Shown: positions 9,101 to 17,532 of the stretch, in pieces | Numbering within the stretch: the first letter of the stretch is position 1 | How the letters are laid out: each line of letters starts with the position of its first letter | Assembly (NCBI RefSeq): GCF_013334205.1 | Contig: NZ_CP054424.1 | Location: 2,128,001 to 2,192,000 of the forward strand | Origin: Rhodoferax sp. BAB1 | GTDB lineage: Bacteria > Pseudomonadota > Gammaproteobacteria > Burkholderiales > Burkholderiaceae_C | Length of the DNA: 64,000 nt | Direction of reading: 5' to 3' | The notes under the pieces: generated by a model | The model's input: only the letters and a program-made list of their open reading frames with translations | Databases searched by the model: none | Told to the model about the DNA's origin: nothing | Translations under genes and position numbers: made by a program

Positions 9101-10303
9101 GTGCCTGAACAAAAAGCCCCGCCCCCACGCATGCCCGCCGGCATCTGGGCGCTGGGTTTCGTCAGCCTGCTGATGGACATCTCCTCCGAGCTGATCCACA
9201 GCCTGCTACCGGTCTTCCTCGTCACCGGGCTGGGCGCCAGCATGCTGCTGGTGGGCCTGCTCGAAGGCGCCGCCGAAGCCACGGCCCTGATCGTCAAGGT
9301 CTTCTCGGGCGCCCTGAGCGACTGGTGGGGCCGGCGCAAGCCGCTGGCCGTGCTGGGCTACAGCCTGGGCGCGCTGAGCAAACCCCTGTTCGCCCTGGCC
9401 ACCACGGTCGAGCCGGTGGTCATCGCCCGGCTGCTGGACCGCGTGGGCAAGGGCATCCGCGGCGCCCCGCGCGATGCGCTGGTGGCCGACATCGCCCCGC
9501 CCGCCTTGCGTGGCGCCGCCTTCGGCCTGCGCCAGTCGCTCGACACCGTGGGCGCCTTCCTGGGCCCCCTGCTGGCCATGGGCCTGATGCTGGTCTGGGC
9601 CAATGACTTCCACGCCGTGTTCTGGGTGGCCGTGATCCCGGCCTTCCTCTGCGTCGCCCTGCTGATCTTCGGTGTGCAGGAACCCGAGCGCCCGGCCGGC
9701 GCACCTCGCACCAACCCGATCCGGCGCGAGAACCTGCGCCGGCTGGCACCCGCCTACTGGTGGGTGGTGGGCATAGGCGCGGTCTTCACGCTGGCGCGCT
9801 TTTCCGAAGCGTTCCTGGTGCTGCGTGCCCAGCAGGGCGGGCTGCCGCTGGCCTGGGTGCCGCTGGTGCTGATCGTCATGAACGGGGTCTATGCCCTGGG
9901 CGCCTACCCTTTCGGCAGACTGGCCGACCGGGTTGACCACCGCAAGCTGCTGGCCTGGGGTCTGGTCCTGCTGATCGCTGCCGACGGGCTGCTGGCCTGG
10001 AGCGACCGCGGCCTCTTCGTGTGGGGCGGCGTGCTGCTCTGGGGCCTGCACATGGCCATGACCCAGGGCCTGCTGGCCACCATGGTGGCCGACACCGCAC
10101 CGGCCGATCTGCGCGGCACGGCCTTCGGCATGTTCAACCTGGTCTGCGGCCTGTCCATGCTGCTGGCCAGCGCCCTGGCCGGTCTGCTGTGGGACCAGTG
10201 GGGCGCATCCAGCACCTTCGCCGCCGGAGCCGCGTTTTGCGTCGTCGCGCTCATGCTGCTGGCGCTGCGACGACCGGCCCCGCCTCCGGGTCGCACGGCC
10301 TGA
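9101..10303 (+). CDS. Major facilitator superfamily transporter
   Basis: A 400-residue, 12-TM MFS carrier. The signature loop between TM2 and TM3 reads GALSDWWGRRKPLAVLGY, with a matching loop in the second half (GRLADRVDHRKLLAWGL), and the TM4-TM5 stretch includes DRVGKGIRGAPRDALVADIAP, a pattern common in a group of proteobacterial MFS proteins annotated as generic exporters. Substrate unknown. Translation probably begins at GTG 9101, 24 bp after purM, preceded by a weak purine stretch; an ATG at 9131 (MPAGIW) is a possible alternative and sits just before TM1. Co-directional with purM and could be read through from it. Confidence 0.85.
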   Translation: MPEQKAPPPRMPAGIWALGFVSLLMDISSELIHSLLPVFLVTGLGASMLLVGLLEGAAEATALIVKVFSGALSDWWGRRKPLAVLGYSLGALSKPLFALATTVEPVVIARLLDRVGKGIRGAPRDALVADIAPPALRGAAFGLRQSLDTVGAFLGPLLAMGLMLVWANDFHAVFWVAVIPAFLCVALLIFGVQEPERPAGAPRTNPIRRENLRRLAPAYWWVVGIGAVFTLARFSEAFLVLRAQQGGLPLAWVPLVLIVMNGVYALGAYPFGRLADRVDHRKLLAWGLVLLIAADGLLAWSDRGLFVWGGVLLWGLHMAMTQGLLATMVADTAPADLRGTAFGMFNLVCGLSMLLASALAGLLWDQWGASSTFAAGAAFCVVALMLLALRRPAPPPGRTA

Positions 10304-10431
10304 GCGTTCAGCACGTCCTGGCAAGTGTTGCTTTTCGCTACAAAATCCCTAGCTACCCACACCCGCGGGTACTGGACTTTCAGATTATTTCCGGTCACAC
10401 TGCAGTTTTTGGTTCACCGCCAGGAGCATTC

Positions 10432-11472
10432 ATGCCTGTGATCGCTGTGGTCAATCGCAAGGGAGGGAGCGGCAAAAGCACGCTCGCGGCCCACCTCGCG
10501 GCTTGGTGTGCCCATCAGGGCAGCGCGGTCATGCTCGGTGACGTGGACCGGCAGCAATCCACCCGCTCCTGGCTGCGCAAGCGCAACGAGGCACTGCCGG
10601 CCATCGCTCCCTGGACCGTGGACCAGAACATCCTGCGTGTACCGGCCGGCATCACCCACGTCATCCTGGACACCCCGGGCGGCCTGCACGGCTTCGACCT
10701 GGCGCGCATGGTCATGTTCGCCGACATCATCCTCATGCCGGTCTGCGGCTCGGCCTTTGACCGCGAATCGGCCGCCGATTGCCATGCCGAGCTGCTGGCC
10801 CTGCCGCGGGTCGCGAGCGGCCGCTGCAAGGTGGCCTGCATCGGCATGCGCATCGACACCCGCACCCGCACCCCCCAGGTCCTCAAGGACTGGGCCACCG
10901 GCCTGGGCATGCCCTTCCTGGGCGTGCTGCGCGAAAGCCAGGCCTATGTGCAGTGCCTGGAACGCGGCATGACCCTGTTCGATCTGCCGGCTGACCGCGT
11001 GCCCACCGACCTGCGCCAGTGGCAACCCATCCTGGGCTGGCTCGAACCGCAGCTGGCCATCTCGCCCGCCGCTGCCGGCAGCGCCGGCCATGCGGCACAG
11101 GCGCCCGCAACAACGCCCGCGCCCCAGGCTGCCCGTCCGCCCCAGATGCCGGCGGCCCTGCCCAGCCGGCTGCTGGCCGCGCGCCATGCGCCGCCGCCAG
11201 CACCCTCCCGCCCTGCTGCTGCCTTGGCCACGCCGGCATCAGCCCGCCCTGCGCCAGCGCCGCTCGTGCGCGAAACCGCACCGGTCGCACAGCGCATGCT
11301 GGCCTCGCGGCCGTTGCCGGCCGTCACCCGCATCACCAACACCCGCGTCCTGGACCGGGTCAGCAGCAGCAACGCCCTGCGCAACACGCCCGCGGCCACG
11401 CAGGCCACCGAGGCCAGCCAGGCGCAGGAAGCGCCTCACATCCCGTCCTTCCTGAAACTGGTGAAATGCTGA
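10432..11472 (+). CDS. Orphan ParA/MinD-type ATPase with long Ala/Pro-rich tail
   Basis: A 346-residue protein. Residues 1-210 form a ParA fold: deviant Walker A KGGSGKST (10-17) with the signature lysine, a Walker A' Asp in LGDVDRQQSTRSWL, and Walker B region VILDTPGG. From about residue 210 a low-complexity Ala/Pro-rich segment continues to the end, closing with PHIPSFLKLVKC. ParA-type ATPases position plasmids, chromosomes or protein cargo by dimer cycling on a surface. No parB, centromere-like repeat or cargo gene is adjacent, so the cargo is unknown. An AGGAG at 10422-10426 sits 5 bp before the ATG, fixing the start. Faces the sirB1 gene. Confidence 0.85.
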   Translation: MPVIAVVNRKGGSGKSTLAAHLAAWCAHQGSAVMLGDVDRQQSTRSWLRKRNEALPAIAPWTVDQNILRVPAGITHVILDTPGGLHGFDLARMVMFADIILMPVCGSAFDRESAADCHAELLALPRVASGRCKVACIGMRIDTRTRTPQVLKDWATGLGMPFLGVLRESQAYVQCLERGMTLFDLPADRVPTDLRQWQPILGWLEPQLAISPAAAGSAGHAAQAPATTPAPQAARPPQMPAALPSRLLAARHAPPPAPSRPAAALATPASARPAPAPLVRETAPVAQRMLASRPLPAVTRITNTRVLDRVSSSNALRNTPAATQATEASQAQEAPHIPSFLKLVKC

Positions 11473-11484
11473 GCGCCGCTCAGT

Positions 11485-12336
11485 TCAGCCCAGCGCGCGG
11501 CGCAGCCTGACCACGCGCTCGGTGATGGCCTGGGCGTCTTCGCCCTGCCCGGCCTGCCCGAGGTAGGTCTCCAGATCCCGTACCGCCGGGCCGAACTGTC
11601 CCAGTTCGGCCTGTGCCAGGCCGCGATCGCGGTATTCGCCCCAGGCCTGGGGCAAGAGCACCAGCAGCCGGTCTTCCACCGCGACCAGGCGCGACCAGTC
11701 CTGCTGCGTGCGATGGATTTCCTTGAGGTTGCGCAGCATGCGCGCAATGATCTCGCGCGCCGGCATGGCCTGCAGATAATGCCCCAGCGGCAGTTCGGAA
11801 GCTCCGGGCAGGGCATGGCTGCTGCGCCAGGCCTCCAGCCGCGCCTGCAGTTCCTCACGGCTGAGCGACTGGCCGCTGAAGGGGTCGATCACCACCTGCG
11901 CATGCGGCAGGTTGACCTTGACCAGGAAATGCCCGGGGAAGCCCACACCGTGCGCCGGCAGGCCCAGGCCCTGGGCCAGCTCCAGCCATAGCACGGCCAG
12001 CGAGACCGGAATGCCGCAGCGGCGCTCCAGCACGCGGTGCAGATAACTGTTGTCCGGGTCATGGTAGTGGTTGAGGTTGCCGCAGAAATGCAGGTCGTGG
12101 AAAAAGAAGTGGTTGAGCAAACGCAGCTTGTGCATGGCCGGTGCATCCGCCGGCAGGCGCTGCCGCAGCCGGGCCAGCAGGACATCCACCTCGGCCAGCA
12201 CCTGCTGCACGTCCAGCCGCGGGTAGTCGTCCTGTCCCAGGCACACGGCGACCTCCAGCAGGTGGAACTGCGCATCGCTCTGGACCAGGGCGCCGAAGTA
12301 GTCCAGCGGCGTGGGCAGCTTGAAGGACAGGTTCAT
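11485..12336 (-). CDS. SirB1 family protein (transglutaminase-like with TPR)
   Basis: A 283-residue protein. An N-terminal transglutaminase-like domain (Transglut_core2) carries NSYLHRVLERRCGIPVSLAV and FPGHFLVKV and VIDPFSGQ, which are the SirB1 hallmarks, though the family's catalytic status is unproven. From about residue 195 a TPR-like region follows (REIIARMLRNLKEIH, RDRGLAQAELGQFGPAVRDL). E. coli SirB1/YchA lies next to prmC and sirB2, while here it is next to murJ and a sirB2 homologue is 38 kb away. ATG 12336 is chosen; the longer frame upstream overlaps murJ. Starts 11 bp after the murJ stop, so probably co-transcribed. Confidence 0.85.
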   Translation of the reverse strand: MNLSFKLPTPLDYFGALVQSDAQFHLLEVAVCLGQDDYPRLDVQQVLAEVDVLLARLRQRLPADAPAMHKLRLLNHFFFHDLHFCGNLNHYHDPDNSYLHRVLERRCGIPVSLAVLWLELAQGLGLPAHGVGFPGHFLVKVNLPHAQVVIDPFSGQSLSREELQARLEAWRSSHALPGASELPLGHYLQAMPAREIIARMLRNLKEIHRTQQDWSRLVAVEDRLLVLLPQAWGEYRDRGLAQAELGQFGPAVRDLETYLGQAGQGEDAQAITERVVRLRRALG

Positions 12337-12347
12337 GGTCAACAGGC

Positions 12348-13919
12348 CTAGCGCTTGAGGAACTGCCGGAAACGCAGGCCCGCGGCCCAGGCAGCGCCCA
12401 GGTAAAGGGCGGCCGCCCCGGACACCAGCAGGGCCAGCAGGCCGATGCGCAGGCCGGCTTGCGACTGCAGGCGCGTCCAGTCCCAGGCGCTGGCCGCCCA
12501 CATCAGGAACACCGTCAGCAAGGCCGAGGCGGCCAGCACCTGCAGCGCGAACACGCCCCAGCCCGGCCGCGGCTGGTAACTGCCGCGGCGCAACAGGCCA
12601 AGCAGCAGCCAGGCGGCATTGACCATGGCCCCGATGCCGATGGACAGGGCCAGGGCGGCGTGTTGCAGGAGCGGCACCAGCGCGATGTTGAGCAGCTGTG
12701 TGAAGACCAGCACCACGACAGCGATGCGCACCGGCGTACGGATGTCCTGGCGGGCGTAATACGCCGGCGCCAGCACCTTGATCGCCACCACGCCCAGCAG
12801 GCCCACACCCCAGCCCATCAGGGCCAGCGACGTCATCTGCACATCGCGCGCGCTGAAGGCCCCGTAGTGGTAGAGCACAGCCACCAGGGGCGTCGAGAAG
12901 GTCAGCAGCGCCAGGGCGCAGGGCACGGCCAGCAGCACCACCAGGCGCAAGCCCCAGTCCAGCATGGCCGAGTAACGGTCCGCGTCATCGGCTGCCTTGG
13001 CCGCCGCCAGCTGCGGCATCAGCACCACGCCCAGGGCCACCCCCAGCAAGGCCACCGGGAATTCCATCAGGCGATCGGCATAGCTGAGCCAGCTCACGCT
13101 GCCCGGCGCCAGGTGGGAGGCGATCTGCGTATTGATCAGCAGCGAAAGCTGGGCCACGCTCACGCCCAGCAGGGCCGGCGCCATGAGCTTGAGCACACGC
13201 TGTGTCCCCTCGTCGGCCCAGGCCGCACGCAAGGCAGCACGGCTCCAGCCCAGCGAGGGCAACAAACCGATGCGGCGCAGGGCCAGCAGCTGCACCCCCA
13301 GCTGCAGCAGGCCGCCGGCCAGAACACCGGCTGCCAGCGCGTAGATGGGCTCGATGCCCAGTGTCTGGAACCAGGGCGCGCCCAGCCAGGCCGCGACGAT
13401 CATGGCCACGTTGAGCAGCACCGGCGTGGCCGCCGGCACGGCAAAACGCTTCCAGGTGTTGAGTACGCCGGCAGCCAGCGCCACCAGCGACATGCAGGCG
13501 ATGTAGGGGAACATCCAGCGTGTCATGACCACGGCGGCTTCGAAGGCGTTGCCCGCCTCCATCCTGCGCAGCCCGGCCGCCATCAGCCAGACCAGCAGCG
13601 GCGAGGCCAGCACGCCCAGCACACTCACGCCCAGCAGCACCCAGGCCAGCACCGTGGCGACACGGTCGACCAGGTGGCGGGTAGCCTCCTCGCCCTGCTG
13701 CGCCTTGACCGTGGCCAGCACCGGCACGAAGGCCTGGCTGAAGGCCCCTTCGGCAAAAAGCCGGCGGAACAGGTTGGGAATGCGGAAGGCGACGTTGAAG
13801 GCGTCGGTCAGGGCGCTGGCGCCAAAGGTGGTGGCGATCAGCAGTTCGCGTGCCAGGCCCGTGATGCGCGAGGCCAGGGTCAGCAGCGAGACCGTTGAGG
13901 CGGCTTTGAAAAGGCTCAT
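12348..13919 (-). CDS. murJ: Lipid II flippase MurJ (MviN)
   Basis: A 523-residue inner-membrane flippase of the MOP superfamily, moving lipid II to the periplasm for peptidoglycan synthesis. Fourteen hydrophobic segments can be traced. The N-terminal MSLFKAASTVSLLTLASRITGL and ASALTDAFNVAFRIPNLFRRLFAEGAFSQAFVP include residues known to be essential in E. coli MurJ (Arg18, Arg24 and Arg52 equivalents). Divergent from rpsT, the usual neighbour across beta- and gammaproteobacteria, and followed by sirB1. Confidence 0.96.
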   Translation of the reverse strand: MSLFKAASTVSLLTLASRITGLARELLIATTFGASALTDAFNVAFRIPNLFRRLFAEGAFSQAFVPVLATVKAQQGEEATRHLVDRVATVLAWVLLGVSVLGVLASPLLVWLMAAGLRRMEAGNAFEAAVVMTRWMFPYIACMSLVALAAGVLNTWKRFAVPAATPVLLNVAMIVAAWLGAPWFQTLGIEPIYALAAGVLAGGLLQLGVQLLALRRIGLLPSLGWSRAALRAAWADEGTQRVLKLMAPALLGVSVAQLSLLINTQIASHLAPGSVSWLSYADRLMEFPVALLGVALGVVLMPQLAAAKAADDADRYSAMLDWGLRLVVLLAVPCALALLTFSTPLVAVLYHYGAFSARDVQMTSLALMGWGVGLLGVVAIKVLAPAYYARQDIRTPVRIAVVVLVFTQLLNIALVPLLQHAALALSIGIGAMVNAAWLLLGLLRRGSYQPRPGWGVFALQVLAASALLTVFLMWAASAWDWTRLQSQAGLRIGLLALLVSGAAALYLGAAWAAGLRFRQFLKR

Positions 13920-13985
13920 CGAGGGGAAGTGTAGCCGGGACCGCCCGCCCCGGAGTGCCCACTCACCCCGGCCGCATCATAGTGC

Positions 13986-13991
13986 TACAAT
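13986..13991 (+). promoter_or_regulatory. Possible -10 box of the rpsT promoter
   Basis: TACAAT hexamer 46 bp before the rpsT start in the murJ-rpsT gap. No good -35 match is seen 16-18 bp upstream. Confidence 0.4.
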
Positions 13992-14036
13992 AGCCGGCTT
14001 TGCTGACATCATCCACAGACACAAGGAACTATTGAT

Positions 14037-14333
14037 ATGGCATCTGGAAAGCCGAAGAAAAAGAACCCGCGCCTGGCGTCGGGCCGCAAACGCGCACGTC
14101 AGGACGTCAAGCTGAATGCAGCCAACACGTCCCTGCGCTCCAAATACCGCACCGCCGTGAAGAACGTTGAAAAAGCCGTTCTCGCTGGCGACAAAGCCAA
14201 AGCCACCGAGCTGTTTGGCAAGATGCAGGCCGTGGTGGACACCGTGGCCGACAAGGGCATCTTCCACAAGAACAAGGCTGCTCGCGACAAGAGCCGCCTG
14301 TCGACCAAGGTCAAGGCCCTGGCCGCCGCCTGA
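14037..14333 (+). CDS. rpsT: 30S ribosomal protein S20
   Basis: A 98-residue, strongly basic helical protein that binds 16S rRNA early in 30S assembly. The N-terminus [20 protein letters not shown] fits betaproteobacterial S20, and the conserved [16 protein letters not shown] segment lies near the C-terminus. Monocistronic, with its own candidate promoter upstream and a strong intrinsic terminator 67 bp downstream. Many S20 genes use a UUG start for autoregulation; this one begins with ATG. Confidence 0.98.
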   Translation: MASGKPKKKNPRLASGRKRARQDVKLNAANTSLRSKYRTAVKNVEKAVLAGDKAKATELFGKMQAVVDTVADKGIFHKNKAARDKSRLSTKVKALAAA

Positions 14334-14400
14334 ATTCAGGCAAATCGCACGGACCCTCCGGGGTCTGCCGTTTGTAACGGGTGCGCTGTCAGCAAAGCAG

Positions 14401-14427
14401 AAAAGCCGCTCTTCGAGCGGCTTTTTT
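14401..14427. terminator. Bidirectional intrinsic terminator, rpsT / DUF3579
   Basis: Inverted repeat aaaagccgct / agcggctttt around a 5-nt loop, with T runs on both strands (ttttttg on plus; on minus the matching a-run side gives tttt). Sits between the convergent rpsT and DUF3579 genes and should end both transcripts. Confidence 0.85.
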
Positions 14428-14446
14428 GTGGGCGCACCGGATGGCG

Positions 14447-14761
14447 TCAGGTCAGAGGCCGGCCCTGGGCATCGCGCTCACGCACCTGCAGATCGTTGTC
14501 GCGGGCGAAGTTGATGCAGAAGTCCCAGGCCATGGGTTCGGCGTCGCGCAGATCGCGGTTCACGACCACGCACTTGATGCCCTCCAGCGAGTTGGGCACG
14601 CACCAGGGGGAGTAACTCAGATGGCTGCCGGGCAGCGTTCCGCCGGGGCGGAATTGGCTCATGACGCCGGCCAGGCGCTCGGCCCAGTCGCTGGGGCGAA
14701 AAGTCTTGCCGGTCCGGGTGAGACCGAGAATGACGACTTCTTTGGCGGCGTTGGAGACCAT
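14447..14761 (-). CDS. DUF3579 domain-containing protein
   Basis: A 104-residue soluble protein of a family restricted mainly to betaproteobacteria and of unknown function. Recognisable parts are VVILGLTRTGKTFRPSDWAE near the N-terminus, the central HLSYSPWCVPNSLEGIKCVV and VNRDLRDAEPMAWDFCINFA. The stretch GLTRTGKTF resembles a P-loop but lacks the rest of an NTPase, so I do not read it as one. In Burkholderiales it is routinely found between rpsT and argD, as here. Divergent from argD across a 222-bp gap containing a palindromic AT-rich site. Confidence 0.8.
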   Translation of the reverse strand: MVSNAAKEVVILGLTRTGKTFRPSDWAERLAGVMSQFRPGGTLPGSHLSYSPWCVPNSLEGIKCVVVNRDLRDAEPMAWDFCINFARDNDLQVRERDAQGRPLT

Positions 14762-14838
14762 GGATGGACGGCTCAGGCGCCGGACGCGGCGCTGGGTACA
14801 GCGGCTGGTCCGGCATCGGGTGGGTTGGCAGTATTCTA

Positions 14839-14850
14839 TCTTATATAAGA
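14839..14850. promoter_or_regulatory. Candidate operator: 12-bp AT-rich palindrome between DUF3579 and argD
   Basis: Perfect palindrome tcttatataaga, standing out in a GC-rich background, in the divergent gap 78 bp from the DUF3579 start and 134 bp from argD. A TATTCT hexamer just before it (14832-14837) could be a -10 box. Likely a repressor or activator site; the regulator is unknown. Confidence 0.4.
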
Positions 14851-14983
14851 CTTAAGGGCAGGCGCCGGCCCGCCGCACGGCCGCCCGGGCAATGCCGTAT
14901 CCGTCTGGGTCTAAAATCGCGTCTCAACGGCCCAACCTGCGTTGGGCCGCCTTGTTTTTGTGACCACTACGGAGTGTCCAGCC

Positions 14984-16195
14984 ATGAACGCCGCCGCCCC
15001 AAAACAGATCGAAGCGACTTCCCCGCACGTGATGAACACCTACGGCCGCGTGCCGATCGCGCTGTCGCACGGCCAGGGCTGCCGCGTCTGGGACATCAAC
15101 GGCAAGCCCTACCTGGATGCGCTGGCCGGCATCGCCGTCAACACCCTGGGCCACAACCACCCCCGGCTGGTGCCCGCGCTGCAGGACCAGCTGGGCAAGA
15201 TCATCCACAGCTGCAACTACTACCATGTGCCCGGCCAGGAACAACTGGCGAAAAAGCTGGTGGAACTGTCAGGCATGACGAATGTGTTCTTCTGCTCCAC
15301 CGGCCTGGAAGCGAACGAAGCCGCTCTGAAGCTGGCACGCAAGTTCGGCCACGACAAGGGCATCAGCCGCCCGCAGATCGTGGTGTACGAAAAAGCCTTC
15401 CACGGCCGCTCCATCGCCACGCTCAGTGCCACCGGCAACGAGAAGGTGCAAAAGGGCTTCGGTCCGCTGGTCGAAGGTTTCATCCGCGTGCCGCTCAACG
15501 ATATCGACGCCCTGAAGAAAGCCACGGCCGGCAACCCGGACGTGGTGGCGGTGTTCTTCGAGACCATCCAGGGCGAAGGCGGTGTCAACGCCATGCGCGC
15601 CGAATACCTCCGGCAGGTGCGCCAGCTCTGCGACCAGAACGACTGGCTGCTGATGATCGACGAAGTCCAGTGCGGCATGGGCCGTACCGGCAAGTGGTTC
15701 GCCCACCAGTGGGCCGGCATCCAGCCCGATGTCATGCCCCTGGCCAAGGGCCTGGGCTCGGGCGTGCCGATCGGCGCGGTGGTGGCCGGCCCGAAAGCCG
15801 CCAACATCTTCCAGCCCGGCAACCACGGCACCACCTTCGGCGGCAACCCGCTGGCCATGCGTGCCGGTGTGGAAACCATACGCATCATGGAAGAGGACGG
15901 TCTGCTGGAGAACGCAGCGAAAGTCGGCGCCCATCTGAAGGCTGCCCTGGCGCGCGAGTTCGCCGGCAACCCCGGGGTGAAGGACATCCGCGGCCAGGGC
16001 CTGATGATCGGCGTCGAACTGGCCAAGCCCTGCGGCGTGCTGGTCAACCGCGCGGCCGAGGCCGGCCTGCTGATCAGCGTGACCGCCGACAGCGTGATCC
16101 GCTTGGTGCCCGCGCTGATCATGACCCCGGCCGAAGCCGACGAGGTGGTGGGCCTGCTGGCCCCGCTGGTGAAGTCTTTCCTGGCCGAGGCCTGA
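14984..16195 (+). CDS. argD: Acetylornithine aminotransferase
   Basis: PLP-dependent class III aminotransferase (403 residues) converting N-acetylglutamate semialdehyde to N-acetylornithine in arginine synthesis; related enzymes also serve lysine synthesis. Visible motifs are ALAGIAVNTLGHNHP, the cofactor-binding CSTGLEANEAALKLAR, MIDEVQCGMGRTGKWF, and the PLP Schiff-base lysine in PLAKGLGSGVP, followed by HGTTFGGNPLA. The ATG at 14984 has GGAG at 14971-14974 and gives the family N-terminus HVMNTYGRVPIALSHGQG. Followed after 19 bp by argF, so probably one transcription unit. Confidence 0.96.
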   Translation: MNAAAPKQIEATSPHVMNTYGRVPIALSHGQGCRVWDINGKPYLDALAGIAVNTLGHNHPRLVPALQDQLGKIIHSCNYYHVPGQEQLAKKLVELSGMTNVFFCSTGLEANEAALKLARKFGHDKGISRPQIVVYEKAFHGRSIATLSATGNEKVQKGFGPLVEGFIRVPLNDIDALKKATAGNPDVVAVFFETIQGEGGVNAMRAEYLRQVRQLCDQNDWLLMIDEVQCGMGRTGKWFAHQWAGIQPDVMPLAKGLGSGVPIGAVVAGPKAANIFQPGNHGTTFGGNPLAMRAGVETIRIMEEDGLLENAAKVGAHLKAALAREFAGNPGVKDIRGQGLMIGVELAKPCGVLVNRAAEAGLLISVTADSVIRLVPALIMTPAEADEVVGLLAPLVKSFLAEA

Positions 16196-16214
16196 AGGCC
16201 CTGGAGCAGCCACG

Positions 16215-17129
16215 ATGAATCTCAAGCATTACCTGAAGTTCACCGACCTGGGGGCTGACGAGTACGCCTATCTCTTCGAGCGCGCCGCGCTGATCAAGAA
16301 GAAGTTCAAGGCCTACGAGAAGCACCAGCCGCTCACCGACCGTACCCTGGCCATGATCTTCGAGAAAGCCTCCACGCGCACACGCGTGAGCTTCGAGGCC
16401 GGCATGTACCAGCTGGGCGGCAGCGTCGTGCACCTGACCACGGGCGACAGCCAGCTGGGCCGCGCCGAGCCCATCGAGGACAGCGCCCGTGTGATCAGCC
16501 GCATGGTCGACCTGGTCATGATCCGGACCTACGAGCAGACCAAGATCGAACGCTTCGCCGAGTACTCGCGTGTGCCGGTCATCAACGGCCTGACCAACGA
16601 GTACCACCCCTGCCAGATCCTGGCCGACATCTTCACCTACATCGAGCACCGCGGCTCGATCGCCGGCAAGGTGGTGGCCTGGGTCGGCGACGGCAACAAC
16701 ATGGCCAGCACCTGGCTGCAGGCGGCCGAGCTGCTGGGCTTCACCGTGCATATCAGCACCCCCAGCGGCTACGAGGTCAACCCGGCCGTGGCCGGCGTGC
16801 AAAGCGATTGCTACAAGGTATTCAAGGACCCGATGCAGGCCTGCGCTGGCGCCGACCTGGTCACGACCGACGTCTGGACCAGCATGGGCTACGAAGCCGA
16901 GAACGAGGCCCGCAAAAAGGCTTTCGCCGACTGGTGCGTCGATGCCGACATGATGCGCGCCGCCAGGTCCGATGCGCTTTTCATGCACTGCCTGCCGGCA
17001 CACCGCGGCGAGGAAGTCGAAGCCGAGGTCATCGATGGCCCACAATCCGTGGTCTGGGATGAGGCTGAAAATCGCCTGCACGTGCAGAAAGCCTTGATGG
17101 AGTATCTGCTCCTGGGAGCCCTGACGTGA
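16215..17129 (+). CDS. argF: Ornithine carbamoyltransferase
   Basis: Catalyses carbamoyl phosphate plus ornithine to citrulline (304 residues). The carbamoyl-phosphate loop FEKASTRTRVSFE, the HPCQILADI motif, the ornithine-binding VWTSMG segment and the catalytic MHCLPAHRGEEV are all present. Nothing suggests a catabolic enzyme: the partner is argD, not arcA or arcC. A 9-bp inverted repeat lies just downstream, before the next gene. Confidence 0.97.
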   Translation: MNLKHYLKFTDLGADEYAYLFERAALIKKKFKAYEKHQPLTDRTLAMIFEKASTRTRVSFEAGMYQLGGSVVHLTTGDSQLGRAEPIEDSARVISRMVDLVMIRTYEQTKIERFAEYSRVPVINGLTNEYHPCQILADIFTYIEHRGSIAGKVVAWVGDGNNMASTWLQAAELLGFTVHISTPSGYEVNPAVAGVQSDCYKVFKDPMQACAGADLVTTDVWTSMGYEAENEARKKAFADWCVDADMMRAARSDALFMHCLPAHRGEEVEAEVIDGPQSVVWDEAENRLHVQKALMEYLLLGALT

Positions 17130-17153
17130 TGTGCAGGCGATTTCGGCGCAGGC

Positions 17154-17174
17154 TAACTTCGCACAGCGAAGTTA
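17154..17174. repeat. Perfect hairpin repeat between argF and the Cys-cluster gene
   Basis: taacttcgc, 3-nt loop, gcgaagtta. No T tract follows, so not a classic terminator; it could attenuate or protect the argF 3' end. Confidence 0.5.
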
Positions 17175-17217
17175 AGCGCAGCGGCCGTAGCCAATATCTT
17201 TTGCTGGGTCGGCTCTG

Positions 17218-17529
17218 ATGTCCGCCTGCACCAGCTGCGGCGCCTGCTGTTCCTGGTGCCGCGTCGATTTTTCCAGCTACGAACTCGATGAAAACGGCGG
17301 CCACGTGCCGGCGGGCCTGACCGTCGAGGTCAACGGCAACACCGCCCGCATGCGCGGCACCGACCACTGGCCACCACGCTGTGCGGCGCTGACCGGCAAG
17401 CTGGGTGAAAAAGTAGCTTGCGGCATCTACGAGTGGCGTCCCTCGCCCTGCCGCGAGTTCGAGGAAGGCAGCGAGGGCTGCCACCGCGCCCGCGCCAAGG
17501 TGGGCCTGCCGCCCCTGCCCGCGTCCTGA
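17218..17529 (+). CDS. YkgJ family cysteine-cluster protein
   Basis: A 103-residue protein with the N-terminal cluster MSACTSCGACCSWC, further Cys in PPRCAALTG and VACGIYEWRPSPCREF, and one near SEGCHRA. This Cys spacing defines the YkgJ/CxxCxxCC family, proposed to bind zinc or an Fe-S cluster; no reaction is established. The start ATG 17218 places the first Cys at residue 4. Follows argF by 88 bp; its end is 3 bp from the convergent monooxygenase gene. Confidence 0.85.
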   Translation: MSACTSCGACCSWCRVDFSSYELDENGGHVPAGLTVEVNGNTARMRGTDHWPPRCAALTGKLGEKVACGIYEWRPSPCREFEEGSEGCHRARAKVGLPPLPAS

Positions 17530-17532
17530 GCT

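Noticed and set aside
10304..10431. Search for a parS/centromere-like repeat near the ParA gene
   Set aside because: No inverted 14-16-bp parS-like sequence (tgtttcacgtgaaaca type) was visible within the gap.
14447..14761. Reading DUF3579 as a P-loop GTPase because of GLTRTGKTF
   Set aside because: The spacing does not give G-x4-GK[ST] in a complete fold, and there is no Walker B; it is better treated as the unknown DUF.
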